Positions 9,641 through 22,621 of a stretch of DNA of 64,000 nucleotides are shown one piece after another (the stretch's first letter is position 1; the number at the start of each line of letters is the position of its first letter). Under the pieces are notes generated by a model. That model searched no databases, was not told where the DNA came from, and saw only the letters and a list, made by a program, of their open reading frames with translations. Position numbers and translations under genes: made by a program. The stretch is from Turritopsis dohrnii (lineage: Eukaryota; Cnidaria; Hydrozoa; Anthoathecata; Oceaniidae), in NCBI GenBank assembly GCA_027922465.2, contig BQMF02000014.1, positions 744,001-808,000 on the forward strand, given 5' to 3'.

Positions 9641-9834
9641 ATCAAATCTCCATCTACCTTATTACATGTAGTCAGAGAAACACAAACAACGCTTCCTCCA
9701 TACAAATATCAAACACGACAGAACAAGAATTCAACACAGGTAATATATTTTCTGTCTTTACAAAAAACAAAACTAATGCAAAACGCTTAAGAATTTTCCG
9801 TCGCACGCAGGATAAAGGACCGTCAAAACGTTAA

Positions 9835-12800
9835 TCATCCAATCAGCTCATCACGACTTGGATCATCAAAGTACAACAACTCGTCGTCGTCGTCGTCAAC
9901 ATTTCCGAAAACGTCGACAGTGTCGATAAGATGCTGAGCGGAAACGTTCCATTCACGAACGTCGTCGCGCTCAATTTCTTGGTCCCAGTCTTCCGCATTG
10001 TCTATGTGAATCGAGGTTTGGGGAGGAAGTTTATTCAGCGAGTCGGAACACCATGGGATCTTTTCGTTGCTATGACGACATTTGTTTTCATCTTCAGAGG
10101 TATCTGTTAGAGATTGGAGAAGTTCGTTTACTTCGACGTTTTTCGTTTCAGTGACGTCATCATCTTCATCATCCTCATCAGACGAAGAATATACAACTAA
10201 AAGAAATAAAAAAAACGGAGTGAGGTGAGGTTTTTTCTGATGTAACTCTTTTCCAAGTGGGCAAAATCGTCAAAAAGTAACTGCGATGAAGAGCCTCTTT
10301 ATTAAAATAGTGTGTTTATTTCTATAGAAATACACTCCTTCGCAGTTATTTTTCAATAAATTTGTCCACTGGGTTAGGGACTGTTCACAAATGACGTCAA
10401 CTGTTTGGGGGGAGGGGGGGTTATGCCAAAGTTGACGCTAGTTGACGGGGGGGGGGGAGGGGGGGAGGTGATACTACTGTTGACGTCAACCTTCACAATT
10501 TTCAGAACCTTGATTTTTCCAATTAAGTAAAAGTTTTTTATGAAAATGTGAATGAATGTTTACTTTGATGTGGTCCGTAGTGGCGTGGGAAAGTCCTTCC
10601 ATATTGCTTTTGTTGGCTTCGTTCCGTTCCACCGTTTTTCGCTCACGTGGAGATTGATCAGAGCATAACATGAAGATCATTGCAAATATTTTTACGTCTA
10701 ATTAAAAATGCGTAAGAAACTAAGAAGCAAAAAGACCAGTGGGGTTTTGTTTTTGTTTTTTAGAGAGAGGGGGGGTGGGTTTTTTTTTTTTGGGGGGGGG
10801 GGGGAAGGGGGGTCTCTTCTCAAACGATGACGTCAACTGAGGGGGAAGGGGCAACGCAAAGTTGACGCAGGTTGACAGAGGGGGGAGGGGGGGTCAAAAA
10901 GTTTGAAAAATTGGTTGACGTCATTTGTGAACAATCCCTTACAGTAACGTAATTTAGAGATTTCTAAATTTAGTTCAGGTCATAATAACAATCGTACTAC
11001 AATTTGCGACAACTACGATTTGCGACTGCAAATCCGTCAGACAAACTGAATCCGTCAAAACTGTCGTTAAAAATTAGACTCACTCATAAGTGTCGGATCT
11101 CGGTCGTTTCTGAGAGAATTGACACTTCGGTTTTGAAGGCTGACATCACACCACTGAAACAGTTCTTTGAATGTGGATACGGAATTATCAGTGACTTCAG
11201 TTCCTAAATGGAATGATTAGCGAGTGACTTTCGATCGAGTGATTTTCGGTCGAGTTATTGCTAACACGGAGTGGAGTGGTCAAGAAATACAACAACTGAC
11301 CGAGTTATTCCAGCGATTGGAAGAATGTGACTCCTACACATTCCGTAGCTTGATTGTGTGATTTAAAAATGCTCTAGGACCTCCTTCGCAGAGCCTTCAT
11401 TGATATAATTTCTATTACAACTATTACAACTAATGGGATCAACACGCGAAAACGTTCATCAAATGTATTAATTATATCATATTATATGCAATTGGGAAAC
11501 ACAAGCACAGAATCTAATGTATGAGCATATACCTCCAAATATCAACGTCAATCGATCACGATTTTGCTCAAACTTGTTTAGTATCGGGTTATCAAGGAAA
11601 GAATCATTTATCGAGTAACAACCACTCACGTCCAAATGAATCAGTTTGTTCGAGTAGTGAATGCACTCCATCATACCTGCACGAAAGGAAAGCATCATTC
11701 CTACTACAAATGAGAAAATAACGAGGGATAAAACAATGTGGGGAAGTGATGAACCGATAGATTGAACAGATGAACCGATAGATCCTTCTTTAATAATTAC
11801 ATCACAACAGCCAACGCTTCTTATGTTGAATCGATTGAAAGTGAGGCGAGACACAATATCTGAGAAGTTCCATCGAATATAATGAAGATGAGCGGACATA
11901 AAACTCTTTCAGTGTTCATAGCACTTTTCCAAAAATATTTTTCCTGACTTTTCCATAACTTTAAGGAGTAAAACAGATATCATTTTCCCTGACTGTTCTC
12001 TAAAAACACCCTGTATTCCCTGACTTTATTGCCTACTCAAACTGCCACAGAGTCAAGATTACACATTCAGAAGTATTAATTTACAGGCTAGAGAAGGGAT
12101 AAAACATTTTAAATTAAGATTGAAGATATTGTCATATCTCAGTGAAACAACTATATCAATCAAACCAGTGAACACAGAACAAACTCAGTAATAGATACTT
12201 CATAAACAATCTTATGTAATTGTCCCCTGACTTACCCTGACCTAAAGGGCAAAAAAACTTTTTTCCCTGAATTTCCAGAAACTTCCTGTCAAACATCGTT
12301 TTTCCTGATTTTCCAGACGCTGTGAACCCTGTCTTTCAGAGAGGTAAAAAAACCCAAAAACTTCATGAATTTGAAAATTTGCGTGACGTAGTACTTGCAC
12401 TTCTGAAGTAATTTATCCACTGTCTTTTCGTTAGTTTATTTTTGTCAGTAAGGGCATGTAGTGAAAACATACAAACACATAACTGTTTCCTATCCCACTA
12501 CATGCGGATTTTATACCATTGTAAAGAAGAATTTACGAGCTTTCCAAAACTGTAAGTTGTTATTTGTAAAAATTTTGATTTTGTAGAATAATGTGAAATG
12601 AAGTGAATAAATTATCTGTGCGACCTACCTTTCTGAGTGACAGCTGGACACGCACGCAAAAGAAGAACTTGAAGGTTAGTATGGAGAGATAACGCGGATA
12701 AACAGTCATCGCAAACCTGTCAAGAAGAAAAAATAGTAGCTTGTACTCGGTTAACCAAACCGAAAACATCGATAGTTCTTCAGGTTTTGTTATTTCTTTC

Positions 12801-15800
12801 TGGGATAACGAGAATACTCTTGCCAGTAGACTAAAACGTTTAGTGATAGCAAAATAGTATATTAACAGTGGGCAAATTTGTTGAAAAATCACTACGAAGG
12901 AGTGTATATCTATAGAAATATACACACTCTTTCAGTAAAAATGCTCTTCATCGCAGTGACTTTTTTTATGGTTGTGCCCACTGGGATAACAGTCTCAAAA
13001 CACATAATACAACTTTGAACTTCGTTCCCCACAAGAGAGAATCCTCCACGATCGAAGTCCTTCACTCATATCGAAGAAGCATGAAATCGGCTACCACCGT
13101 CCATTTTGATGAATAGTGATAATGTTTCCTGCTTTCGAAAAGAGATTTTGAGGGATGAAAGAACTCACAAAAATTGTTAATCAGGTCTTTTTTGCAGTTT
13201 TTTTAGAAATTCTCCTTCGTTGGGAAGATATTTCAAAAATCACGAAATTATGAAACGTGTACCTATGATGTAATGACATCGGTACCTTGGTGACCTGTTT
13301 AACTTTCGAACTAGAAACTATTACAGCGGTTTTCGTCTATCATGTACATCAAAGGGAATTTTTTTATTCCCCAATAAATGATAAAGATAATAAATGATTA
13401 AGCTACTATCTTAATAAAAGTTCTATCACATCTCCAGATATCATTTTGGATTCCTTCACAGACTCTCTATTGAGAACTCAAAGTAATAGCGGCAATGAAC
13501 ATTTTTACCTCTTTTATATAACTTATATTCAGTTCTTCAAGATTTTCCAACAAGGCTAGTTTCTTTATCCCTTCACACGTTATCGAACCATGACAAGCCT
13601 CCACATTCAAGTGACTAAAAACAATCACAAAAGTCTAATATAACAAAATGTCCTAAAATTCCAGTTAAGGGCTTGTTGTGATCAAGAGAACACGCCGTCT
13701 CACTTCGTTATGCTTTAAAAAACTCTGCGTATCAGTCTATTAAGAACTATCAACTGAGACTGCAAAAACAGTCATTCTTCAGTCTCCGGCGATATCGCAA
13801 TTGCAATGTTGGTGGACACGATTCACACCATGGAAAGCCTCTGGAAATTACCAAGAATAAAATTAAGACCAGACTTTCAGAAAGCTTTTTACAAAATTGT
13901 CAATAACCCCGTTGTCGTCCCTGTCCTTTATGTGTGTCAACCAGCAACTTGCAGCTAGTTCGACAGGTCAGCAGAGACAGGTATAGCATTATTCTAAATC
14001 GCATTAATGTCAATATGCAATCAGCAACTAACAGTTTGATACGGTGAAATGAAAGCGCATCGTAGTGACGTATCGAGATACGAACTGGAGCATGCGCAGT
14101 CACACAAGAAAGTTTCAACCACTTAACCGCTGCGTACCTAATTTTTCTGCAGTGGATAGTCAACATGTCAAGGAAATCATCGCATACGGACAAACATTGA
14201 CTGATATCCAACACCACCTGGGAAACAAGTTGAAAGAAGAAAATAAAACAAACAAACAAAAACAAACAAAAACAAAACAGAATGCTCAAAAGTATTACCA
14301 AGTCTTTCAAATGTTTCATATGTTGCAACCCGTTCCAACTCACTGAAGATGAACAGCAAAAGAACAATTCAAATTATTACATTAGTGAGTAAGTCCATGG
14401 AGAATATAGAGTATTTTTTTAAATACCTGAATCTGTTAGAGCTTTCATTTTAAGGTGAATAAGGCCAGTACATGTCTAATAAAATAAACAAGATAAGATA
14501 AGCCACAGATAATAATGATGAGTTTAAGGAGCGTATTAAAGCAAATGTGGAGAAGAGTGTAAATAAGTACGAGATTGTTATTTTTTAAATTGAGCATTAT
14601 GTAATTACTTGTAACCCGGGCAATACTTTTTACCGTGTATATATAGCTTTGAAAACGATATATGCAAAGCCCGTGTCAAGATAGGTGACGAAAAATTAAA
14701 TCACGGAATTGCAACTTGAAAGGGAACATTCTACTGTTCAATTCTTTCAGTTCTTACGACAACAAATGAATATACCTCAAACAGAATCTTCAAACTGTTA
14801 TCTGTTATGGCCCAGCAGAAAGATATATCAATCGAGGTGACGTATGGACACTTGCATGCAAGATTTGTTAAACCAAGATCAGAGAACTGCAAGAAAATTG
14901 CGGAGTAATTGCCAGTGATAATCAATAACTTTTACAGTTTAAAAGACAATGAAGGATGCTATCACCCAACACCTCGATTTTCCAAACCAAACTGCTTGTT
15001 TTAAGGTGCTCTCACGAAAAGTCCTTCCATATAACCAAACCTTACAGCCCATAAACCTTACTTTGCGACAAACCAAAGTTTGCTGTATATCTAATTTACT
15101 ATACACCATCTTGACAAACATTGAAGAAAACATTGTAACATACCCTTGGACATAGATGGAAATCAACAACTTTTAACGATTCCGGTAACATATATATGCA
15201 CTGAAAGGTGAAAAAAAAACATGAAAAAGCTATTCAGCTGAATACAACAACAACAGCAACAACAACACAATGGCATACCTTTCCAAATAAACGGGAACTC
15301 TCACTTATTTGCAGGTATTCCAAATACTTTAAGTCTTTAAAAAGCCACCAAAAACTTTAACAAAGAAAGATAAAAAGTTCTACTTAATGCCATGTTAGAT
15401 TGTAGAAGTTATTGTGATCAGTAAAAAAATGGCCCCACCCTTTTTCACCAACGCTTACACAACGTCCAAGTAGAAGTTTCTAGAAAAATATTTTGAGGTT
15501 CATTTTTTGGTATAAACAAACACAGACTCTTTGGAAACGCAGATGTACTGCTGTACCTTCAGATGGAGGAGATTGGTACCAAAGTGCTTTACAATTTTAT
15601 TTGATAAAGGAACTTGTGATAAATTTAGTTCTTCCAGTTTTCGGCAAGTATTTCCTGTAAAAATCGCTCCATTAACATGAAAACATACGACAGTATTGTA
15701 AACAATAACAAAAACACAAACAAAAACTGAACTCAAACTCATTCATAAACAAAACTTTTATTTGCAGAAGTAAATTCGAGATTCTGTGCAAGTTTCTTAG

Positions 15801-17448
15801 TTAAGTCTTATAGATTTTTTTCATTAAAAACAAATACAGCCATAAATATATATGTACCAAATATATGTACCAAGGACAAAGAGACTTTGACTGGTAAGCA
15901 GAAAGGGTGATGATGACAGATCGATTCTTCTGAGATTTTGACAACCTTTTTTTAAAACTGAAATTAATATCCGATCGGTAAGAGCTGAAATAAAATATAA
16001 TAAAAAAAATAAAAAGTTGCAACCTGAATGAACAATAGCGCTAAAAGATGTCATTGTATACAGATGGAAAAATGGAAAATTTTTTTTGAATAATCACCAC
16101 AAAGGACTACATTTCTCTAGAAACAATATTTCAGTAGAAAATGCTCTTTGTCATAGCAACTTTTGATTATTCTGTTCACTGGAGAAATCTATGGACTAAA
16201 CCCATAAAATTAGGGAACGTTCTAAGTAATCATTAACAAGGTGGACATCAACCTTAAGGTTTCACTGTATGCATTCCACGCTTGAAATGAAACTCTGTGT
16301 AAATGCCAACTCAGACTGAACCAGATCGAAGAACAGAATCACTGAAATCTTTAGAAAACCAACTATCAATTAATGTAAAAAAGATTGTTCAAATTGAATT
16401 ATGTGAAATAGATGACCAATTACCAGCAAACTTATGATCCATATTGAAAATATTTTTAAACGAAAGTTCTTCAACTCTTCCCCAAGATGCTATGGCTAAA
16501 TTCTGCCATCTTTTACAAACTAAAACAAGATAAAGGTTGGCATGTTTAAGAATCAAATGAACTAGAACTGGGAAAATTATTTGTAAAAATATATTCAAAA
16601 CACAAATTCAAAACATAAAAGAATAATCAGGTACAGACTTCAAGATTTTCATTGGTTAACGCCAGACCTTTTTAGCATTATTAGCCAAAAGTCCACAGAC
16701 AAGTTCTAATAGAAAGACATCTACTGCCAAGGTCATTATAGTAATTTCAACTCACCAAATTCGATACGCACTCGTGATATCAAATCCAGATATGAGAACA
16801 ACAGCAGAAGCAAATCATCAGAGAGTAACTGCATGTGACAAGTGGTGCTAACAAATACAACACAAAAAATCATGACTAATCCAACAACCAACTTTTGAAG
16901 GTTATTCTCGTGTGTCTTAAATGATAGATTTTAAACTCCATTGCATAATCACAGATGAATGCACATGAAAAAAATGATCTCTCCTGTGTTCGAACAAAAC
17001 AATCTTTCTTTGATTTTTATTGAGAAGGTACGTAACATTAAAAAAAATAATAAAGTTCATTGTTGTCTTGAGTCTTGGCACAATTGAATTTTTTAAAGAT
17101 GAATAATCAATCATATGAACAAAGTTTGGAATTATTGTTAAGCCAATTCCTAAAGAAAGGTGTACTTGATCATAAAACCGCACACATTAGCTCAACTAAA
17201 GAAAGGTGTACTTGATCATAAAACCTCACGCATTAGCTCAACTAATGACTGTTATTCTCTCTTGTACTTGCAGGATTGAGAAAATACTTAAGAAAAAAAT
17301 AAGTAATTAAGGAGTTGTAAACAAATTGGTTTTAGACTTACGCATTCTCACAATCTGATTCAGTTTTACACGAATCCGATTCTGCTGTGTTGCTTTTAAG
17401 TGAATCCTCTTTTGAATGCCCTTCTTGTAGAAAGTATTCAGCGGCCCT
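9835..17448 (-). CDS. F-box / leucine-rich-repeat protein (FBXL family)
   Basis: Rebuilt on the minus strand from GT/AG sites and phase. Exons (high to low): 16828-16756 (F-box N half, LSDDLLLLLFSYLDL), 16519-16424 (VCKRWQNLAIASW, F-box C half), 15984-15871, 15654-15557, 15326-15279, 14886-14776 (DLGLTNLACKCPYVTSIDIS), 13614-13509, 12716-12629, 11676-11533 (LIHLDVSGCYSINDSF) and 10196-9835. The last exon encodes an acidic Asp/Glu-rich tail ending at TGA 9837-9835. Phases agree at all joins except between 14886-14776 (phase 0) and 13614-13509 (needs 2), so an exon is missing there. A coding-like piece at 17448-17342 may be an upstream exon, but its phase does not fit directly; the start codon is not located. 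FBXL proteins bind SKP1 through the F-box and substrates through LRRs in SCF ubiquitin ligases. The substrate is unknown. Confidence 0.82.
10253..10373. mobile_element. Hairpin MITE (CAGTGGGCAAA family), copy 1
   Basis: Begins with AAGTGGGCAAAATCG and ends with TTTGTCCACTGGG; the internal pair CTGCGATGAAGAG / CTCCTTCGCAG can fold. Lies in the last F-box-gene intron, directly abutting the next element. Confidence 0.8.
10377..10938. mobile_element. 562-bp MITE with TTA target duplication and G-run interior
   Basis: Left end GGGACTGTTCACAAATGACG is mirrored at 10913-10938 with one mismatch (GGGATTGTTC). TTA flanks both sides (10374-10376 and 10939-10941). Inside, each end has GTTGACG motifs followed by long G runs (10384-10425, 10446-10470, 10762-10807, 10876-10892). 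The TTA duplication suggests a PIF/Harbinger relative. Located in an F-box-gene intron. Confidence 0.85.
11362..11415 (+). repeat. 3' fragment of the 44.4-kb SINE family
   Basis: AATGCTCTAGGACCTCCTT, then GCAGAGCCTTCATTGATA, matches the tail of the SINE at 44614-44655. Confidence 0.65.
12865..12985. mobile_element. Hairpin MITE (CAGTGGGCAAA family), copy 2
   Basis: ACAGTGGGCAAATTTG to GTGCCCACTGGG, with the internal AGTGTATATCTATAGAAAT and CTCTTCATCGCAGTGAC blocks. F-box-gene intron. Confidence 0.85.
14040..14140 (-). repeat. tRNA-derived SINE-like copy 2
   Basis: Minus strand: GCAGCGGTTAAGTGGTTGAA (A-box-like), CCAGTTCGTATCTCG (degenerate B-box) and tail CACTACGATGCGCTTT, matching 4411-4522. 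F-box-gene intron. Confidence 0.5.
16085..16184. mobile_element. Hairpin MITE family, degenerate copy 3
   Basis: Keeps AATGCTCTTTGTCATAGCAAC and the GTTCACTGG end but has lost one terminus. F-box-gene intron. Confidence 0.55.
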
Positions 17449-17737
17449 CTAAGAGGAACATATTCAATTCAATGAGCCGCTTTAAAGTATGAGTCTGCAC
17501 ATGATATTATGCAGTGTGTAGTGGTTTCCAAGACCACTGATAGCCATGATTGATTGACAGGTGTAACAGTCAACACTGCACTCTGATGTTAGCGGGCTAG
17601 AGCCAATCATGAAAGAACGAAGTTCACATACTTAAAATCCCCTGTTACTTAATTGCTTAAATAAATTCTATTAAATGATTTTTTCTGTCCTACATAAAAA
17701 ACCTAAATATAACATGAAAGAACACAAAAGCTTAAGG

Positions 17738-18310
17738 TTCCTGCATCCAAAATGGTATTTACAAAATATATGATAAAGCTCCAAAAGTTGTTTAACAAGT
17801 CTCTTGTCAGTATTTCATAATTTTCTATAGTTTCCAGAATATCTCACTTTAAAAATGTTAAATTTAAATTATGCAGTGCATATTTATAATGTGATAAGAT
17901 AGTAGGTAACATTTCTTATTGCAATAACTTCAGTTATGATTAATACTACATCTTTACAATTTATTAAGGAGTAAGGCCACCCTGAGTTGATTGACAGAAG
18001 AAAGAAGTGATAAACTATGTTTTTACTGAAGATGGCATAAGCCGAAAAGCTTTTAAATAAAATTGTGTTATTTATTCATAATGAAGTGATAGTATTTACT
18101 AATTCATTTACTAATTCAGAAGTAACAAACATCAACAAAATACTATCTTATTGCATCACAATTATGTATGTGTAACTTGATGGTTTTGAATAGAAATATC
18201 TCCCCAAGGACACGGAACTTCCAAAAACTGTAAAAAGACTTCAGAAACAACTTTGTGATTTCTACCATCACACAAAATATCATTCCGGGCAGAAGAACCC
18301 CTTTAACGAT
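17738..18310. mobile_element. Long-TIR element, short copy
   Basis: The left arm (TTCCTGCATCCAAAATGG..., continuing past AAAGTTGTTTAACAAG and ATAAGATAGTAGG) is mirrored on the right (CTGTAAAAAGACTTCAGAAA... to TTCTTCTGCCC on the complement). The imperfect inverted match extends over roughly 150 bp. The second copy is 22622-23885. No ORF. Confidence 0.7.
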
Positions 18311-18787
18311 ACTTACTAACTTGTAACATGATATTTTGAAAACAAAAGACGCATTGTGTTTTAACTTCACCATTATTCAAGGATACACTAGTTTTATAGT
18401 GTTTGGGGCTAAATTAACAGCACCAAACAGAAGCAAGCATTGCACGTACGGCCAAACAACTGCAGTCTCTTAGGGACCCAGCACAACATTACTGCCATTG
18501 CACAAAATAGAACATCTGCAAAAAATCAGTGAATGATCTGAATGTTTTCAAAAGATAATCACCTTGACTGTTTGCTCTGCAGATAAACCATCATCTATAT
18601 TTCGATCTAAACAAAAATATTTCCCGTTTAGAAAAACATAACTACTACAGCTGCACCTAAAAACGGCTTACGAACAAAGCCCTATGTTGTGCTTACAAAA
18701 TGTTCAACTGAGTAGCATAGTAATTGCTGTCGTAATCTTTCCACAGTCCTCGGAATTCAGGTCAGCACTCAGCATTTGTCGACGTAA

Positions 18788-19368
18788 ATGCCAACCAACT
18801 ACTTTCTAAGGTCGGCATCACTTTGCCGACCTTCCAATCTACCCACTTTGCCATGCCGACTTAAAAACATAAATAGGTGTTTTTTGCCGACCTTACTTTT
18901 TGTTAAGATGATGAAATCAATTACATCCATGCACCAAATTGTTGGGGAGATCAAACTGTCTCTTTTGTGTTAACGTGATTATAAAAGTTGTTTGTTTACA
19001 AAAACTGGAGTCTTGTAATTAAGCATTCTGAGTAAATTCGATTATGAAATTATGAAAAAATTTTGCCGAGCTATGGCCGTCCTCACTTATCTTGGATTCC
19101 GAGGACTGTTCCAGACATAAGGAGTAAGAAATAACAAAACTTCATACATGAAAATAATTAAAAAGAAAATAAAAATGAATTGTAGCTGTACATATTTCCC
19201 ATGCCTTAAATTCAATTCTCGTAAACATCAAGTTATTTACCATGACATTTGCGTCGTGCTGGTCTCTGAACTGTCATCACCCTATGTATTTAAACAAAAA
19301 TGTAAGACAAAAAGCCAGAGCTGTCGATTGTATGATGGAAACAAATAAGCCTGATATTACAAAAGTGT
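18788..19368. other. Intergenic, nothing recognised
   Basis: Contains scattered TGCCGACCTT-like repeats (18810-18900) and no convincing exon. Confidence 0.35.
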
Positions 19369-19796
19369 TCACATTAGACGATTACGATGATTATAACGAT
19401 TACACTGAATTTTAATTGTCATAACCGCCAGGTCTGAACCAGGCTCTTCTTCCACAAATTTCTTTGGCAACAGTTGCCAACGTTTTATTTGAGCTCCTTT
19501 ATGAGATAAACAAAATGAAAGCTGAATGAAAAAAAAAGTAGATAATATTGAAATAAAAATTATCAAAATTAAAACATTTTTTTGTGCTTCTTATTTTTTT
19601 TCCTGATAAGCATTCTATTTTATCAACAATCTACGAATAATTTTTTCAGATCAGATTGCCTTTTCAAGTTATTATTACGAGGAATCTGTAATAATCATAA
19701 TATTGATGTAAACATAATCTTTACGGTTACAAATAAAGCCATGCCAAATACTTATAAGCCATTGTCATGCAGTTACAAAACAACCAAAAGTGATGA

Positions 19797-20473
19797 TCAT
19801 AAAAGGCACCTTCCATTCAGTTGAAGCTCATATCTTTTTGCTGTGAGAGCCTTCCTTGCTTCACCAGGGTTTGAAAAGATTACAAAAGCAAATCTGAAAG
19901 AAGATAATATAAAAGATTTAAAAAAAGAATGGGTCCCAATCGCATGACCCGAAGGTAGTACTATGGACACTTCCATGCTTTTAAAGGAATTAAAAAAACT
20001 TTCTCTATATTCAACTGTAAAAATATCACCAAAGTTTATAACCACATTGAAACATGTTAATTACAACTCTCTTACCCTCTCGATTTCTTGGTTCTTCGGT
20101 CTTTTACAAGGGAACATCTTAACACTCGTCCAAAATACTCAAAAAAGTCCCACAACTCTTTCTGCCTGACCTTAAAGTCAATGTTGTTAACAAAAACTTT
20201 CGTCGCATCACAATTCATGGTGTTTTTTTCACAATACTCACGCGCATTTTTCAAGATATCAAAAGAAAGTGACTCTTCCGACACGAAATCATCAATCATA
20301 GATTCCACCTTTGGTGCAAAGAGTACCATAGTTAGACATCTTCGCTTTTCAAAAATATCTTTAACACTCATATGAAGTTCGTGAAGTAGTTGAAACAGCC
20401 CTTCCTTGTAGCTAATGCTGTTCAATTGCTTCAGTTTGACCAGGACCAATTTACCACGATTCGTAACAGTCAT
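19797..20473 (-). CDS. Small RNA-recognition-motif (RRM) protein, two exons
   Basis: Exon 1 runs 20473-20076 (ATG 20473, donor GTAAGAG) and exon 2 19893-19797 (acceptor CTTTCAG); the join restores an Arg-Gly-Phe in frame and the stop is TGA 19799-19797. The product is about 164 residues. Residues 90-164 form an RRM: RNP2 TKVFVNNI, then a helix ending FFEYFGRV and RNP1 RGFAFVIF, with a late helix RKALTAKRY. RRMs bind single-stranded RNA. The first 90 residues are not recognised. The stop falls at the last beta strand. A coding-like minus stretch (19497-19405, AQIKRWQLLPKKF...) could be a further exon using the donor at AATGGAAG|GTGCCT, but the phase is off by one under the obvious acceptor. 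No orthologue named. Confidence 0.75.
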
Positions 20474-21109
20474 GGTTGTATTTTCTAGTGTAAAAAGATA
20501 TACTGATTTGTTTTAAAGTTTTGATGTATTAATCAGAGCGTTGAAGTTGCCTTGGATTTAAACATCAGTTAATACATTAAAAATACGTAACTTGAATTAT
20601 CAAAAGAACATGATAGTATATTGCAAAGTAAAAAACAATTTTGGTGGTATATATTATCAAAAAGGTGTAGTGGGAAATTCGGAATGGACAAAACATTAAT
20701 AATCAACTTCTTTAGATAACAATCGGTAATTTTGTGGGAATTTACTTTCAGTTTCAGGTTGAAAGAGAAACAAACATAATTTCAATTGGTTATCTCTCAA
20801 ACACATACCACAACTCATAATTCAATGTGATAAAATAATTAGAAATCCCTCAATGGAATAACAAACAGAGGTTCTCGCAGTTATTTAGAAGAATGCTTGA
20901 AGTTATCTCAAAGTAAGTACTAATAGCATTGCATTGTGGTACACATTATTCTACACTGATTGATCCATACCAAGTTGTTCAACATGGTTACATCACAACA
21001 AGGACTTTTTTTGCAGAAGTGAAGCCAAGTCAGTTTCTAAAAATTTATCTTTTATCTACAAGTTTAGCAAAGATCATTCAAAATAAATAATGAATTAAAC
21101 TGGAAGCAT
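20474..21109. other. Intergenic, nothing recognised
   Basis: AT-rich, no repeats or exons seen. It separates two minus-strand genes and so holds the RRM gene's promoter region and the FUZ 3' flank. Confidence 0.4.
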
Positions 21110-21980
21110 CTATATATAGCCACTTTTCGTTAATTGCTTTAATATCTGCCTACTAATGTTGCCCAAGGCATACGTTGGAATATCTAATGTGAACAGGGTA
21201 AATAATTGGCGATTAGATGTCTTCATCCCATAGCACTTAAACTGTGTAGTGCATTTATAAGTTTCAATCACTTCATGGGTAAAGTCACTGTCACTTCTTT
21301 CAAGAAATGTCTCACTAACTACCTCTTTATAAAAGTCCGTCAAGGCTTGCTTCCTTTTTTCCAGTTCCGAAAAATACATCTGATCAGCACCTGTCATATT
21401 GCCATGGGGATAAAACGACGATAAACATTTTTCATCAGAAGTGTTGATAAGTATAAAAGCCAATAGGTTGACATCAAGCTTGATGTCTGACGAAAAACAC
21501 CTTGGATGGAGCCTTGTGCAAGATTTCAAGACTGGAAGAAATGGCAGCCAATATTTTTGTATATATTTTTGCATTATCTCCTGAAGTGATGGTTCAGTAC
21601 TGCAAATAATTAGAACATCCACATTTTCAATCAGATTTGCAATTACAAGTCGGTGTGGTACAGTAGGACTTCCGTTGGGCAAGTATATTGGAAAATCAGA
21701 TGCTTGTGTTGTCGGAACAGTTTCCAACAAATAGAGGATTAACGATGTTTCCATTGGCAACAACTGCCAAAATTTCTCAGTTCCAACAATAATTTTACCA
21801 TTTAAAGTTAAGCAACCGAATTCACTTTGACAATCTTCAGTATAAGCATTCAAACAGTTTTGCAGTAGCGATACATCAGGACATAGTATCGTATCAGGCA
21901 CTTGTGTTATATTTCCCAGCAATAAAGATTTACCGCTCAAATAGTTTAGCACCAATGGTAAAGCGTGTTTATAAAAGCTA
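21110..21980 (-). CDS. FUZ: Fuzzy planar cell polarity protein, C-terminal exon
   Basis: On the minus strand an acceptor (CCCATTAG) at 21981-21982 begins an exon of 871 bp ending at TAG 21112-21110. It encodes the FUZ central and C-terminal region, recognised by the family signature FPIYLPNGSPTVPHRL and by LLGNITQVPDTI...SLLQNCL upstream of it. The frame is open further upstream to an ATG at 22075, but that part has no FUZ similarity and is probably intron. FUZ is a longin-type CPLANE subunit that, with INTU, acts on Rab-family GTPases in ciliogenesis. The matching N-terminal exon is at 24254-24624 on the opposite strand. Together they give 413 codons plus stop, close to the 418 residues of human FUZ. 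Confidence 0.88.
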
Positions 21981-22565
21981 CTAATGGGCGGGTCGTATTT
22001 TGGGGTGCGTGGGCCGGAAGCTATGTGGTAAAACAGGGACAGCTGGTCTCCATATGAACAGCCCCTAGGACTCATCCTAATAGGCTCAACTTAACCGATT
22101 TGCAATGTAGAAACCAGGCATTCACTTTCATTTTCAAGCAACCGCGTGTGTTGTTGTGATTCACACAAAAAAACCGCTGACCATTTATGAAATGCTATAC
22201 AAACCTGATGTGAAAACCTAAAATTTTAATCTATTTCTTATAACAACTTTTACCATCGTATATCAAAATCTAACGAACCGAAATGAAATTTATTATGAAA
22301 ACATTTTTCTCACAGAGAAACTAAAACAACATTCCCATTGGAAAACGCGTTTTGTTCAGCGCGGCTATTTTGACGTCAAAACATTTGAAGCCCGTACAAC
22401 GAGATTGATGGATCGTGACATTTTAATAGCCAGAGTCTCTTTAAATGGTAACCATTCATGAATGTTTTGATTGCTTTAAATCTTTTTTGTGTTGTATAAC
22501 TTGGTTTAGTTCAAAAAATGTAATGTATTTGAATTACTGACCAGATGTAGCTTGATTTTGGCATG

Positions 22566-22613
22566 TTGAATCTCGCCCCACAGAGTTGAATCTCGCCCCA
22601 ACTCACGGTACCT
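22566..22613 (+). repeat. 48-bp repeat, copy 1, beside FUZ C-terminal exon
   Basis: Tandem halves of GTTGAATCTCGCCCCA followed by ACTCACGGTACC. A direct copy lies at 24840-24888. The two copies bracket the FUZ N-terminal exon and the long-TIR element. Confidence 0.85.
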
Positions 22614-22621
22614 TAGCTGTG

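Noticed and set aside
16022..16055. 17-base exon (16037-16021) in the F-box gene
   Set aside because: Including it breaks the phase; joining 16424 directly to 15984 keeps frame and gives a proper LRR.
21981..22075. ATG 22075 as the FUZ C-terminal start
   Set aside because: The extra residues have no family similarity, and a splice acceptor at 21981 gives the right phase for the N-terminal exon.
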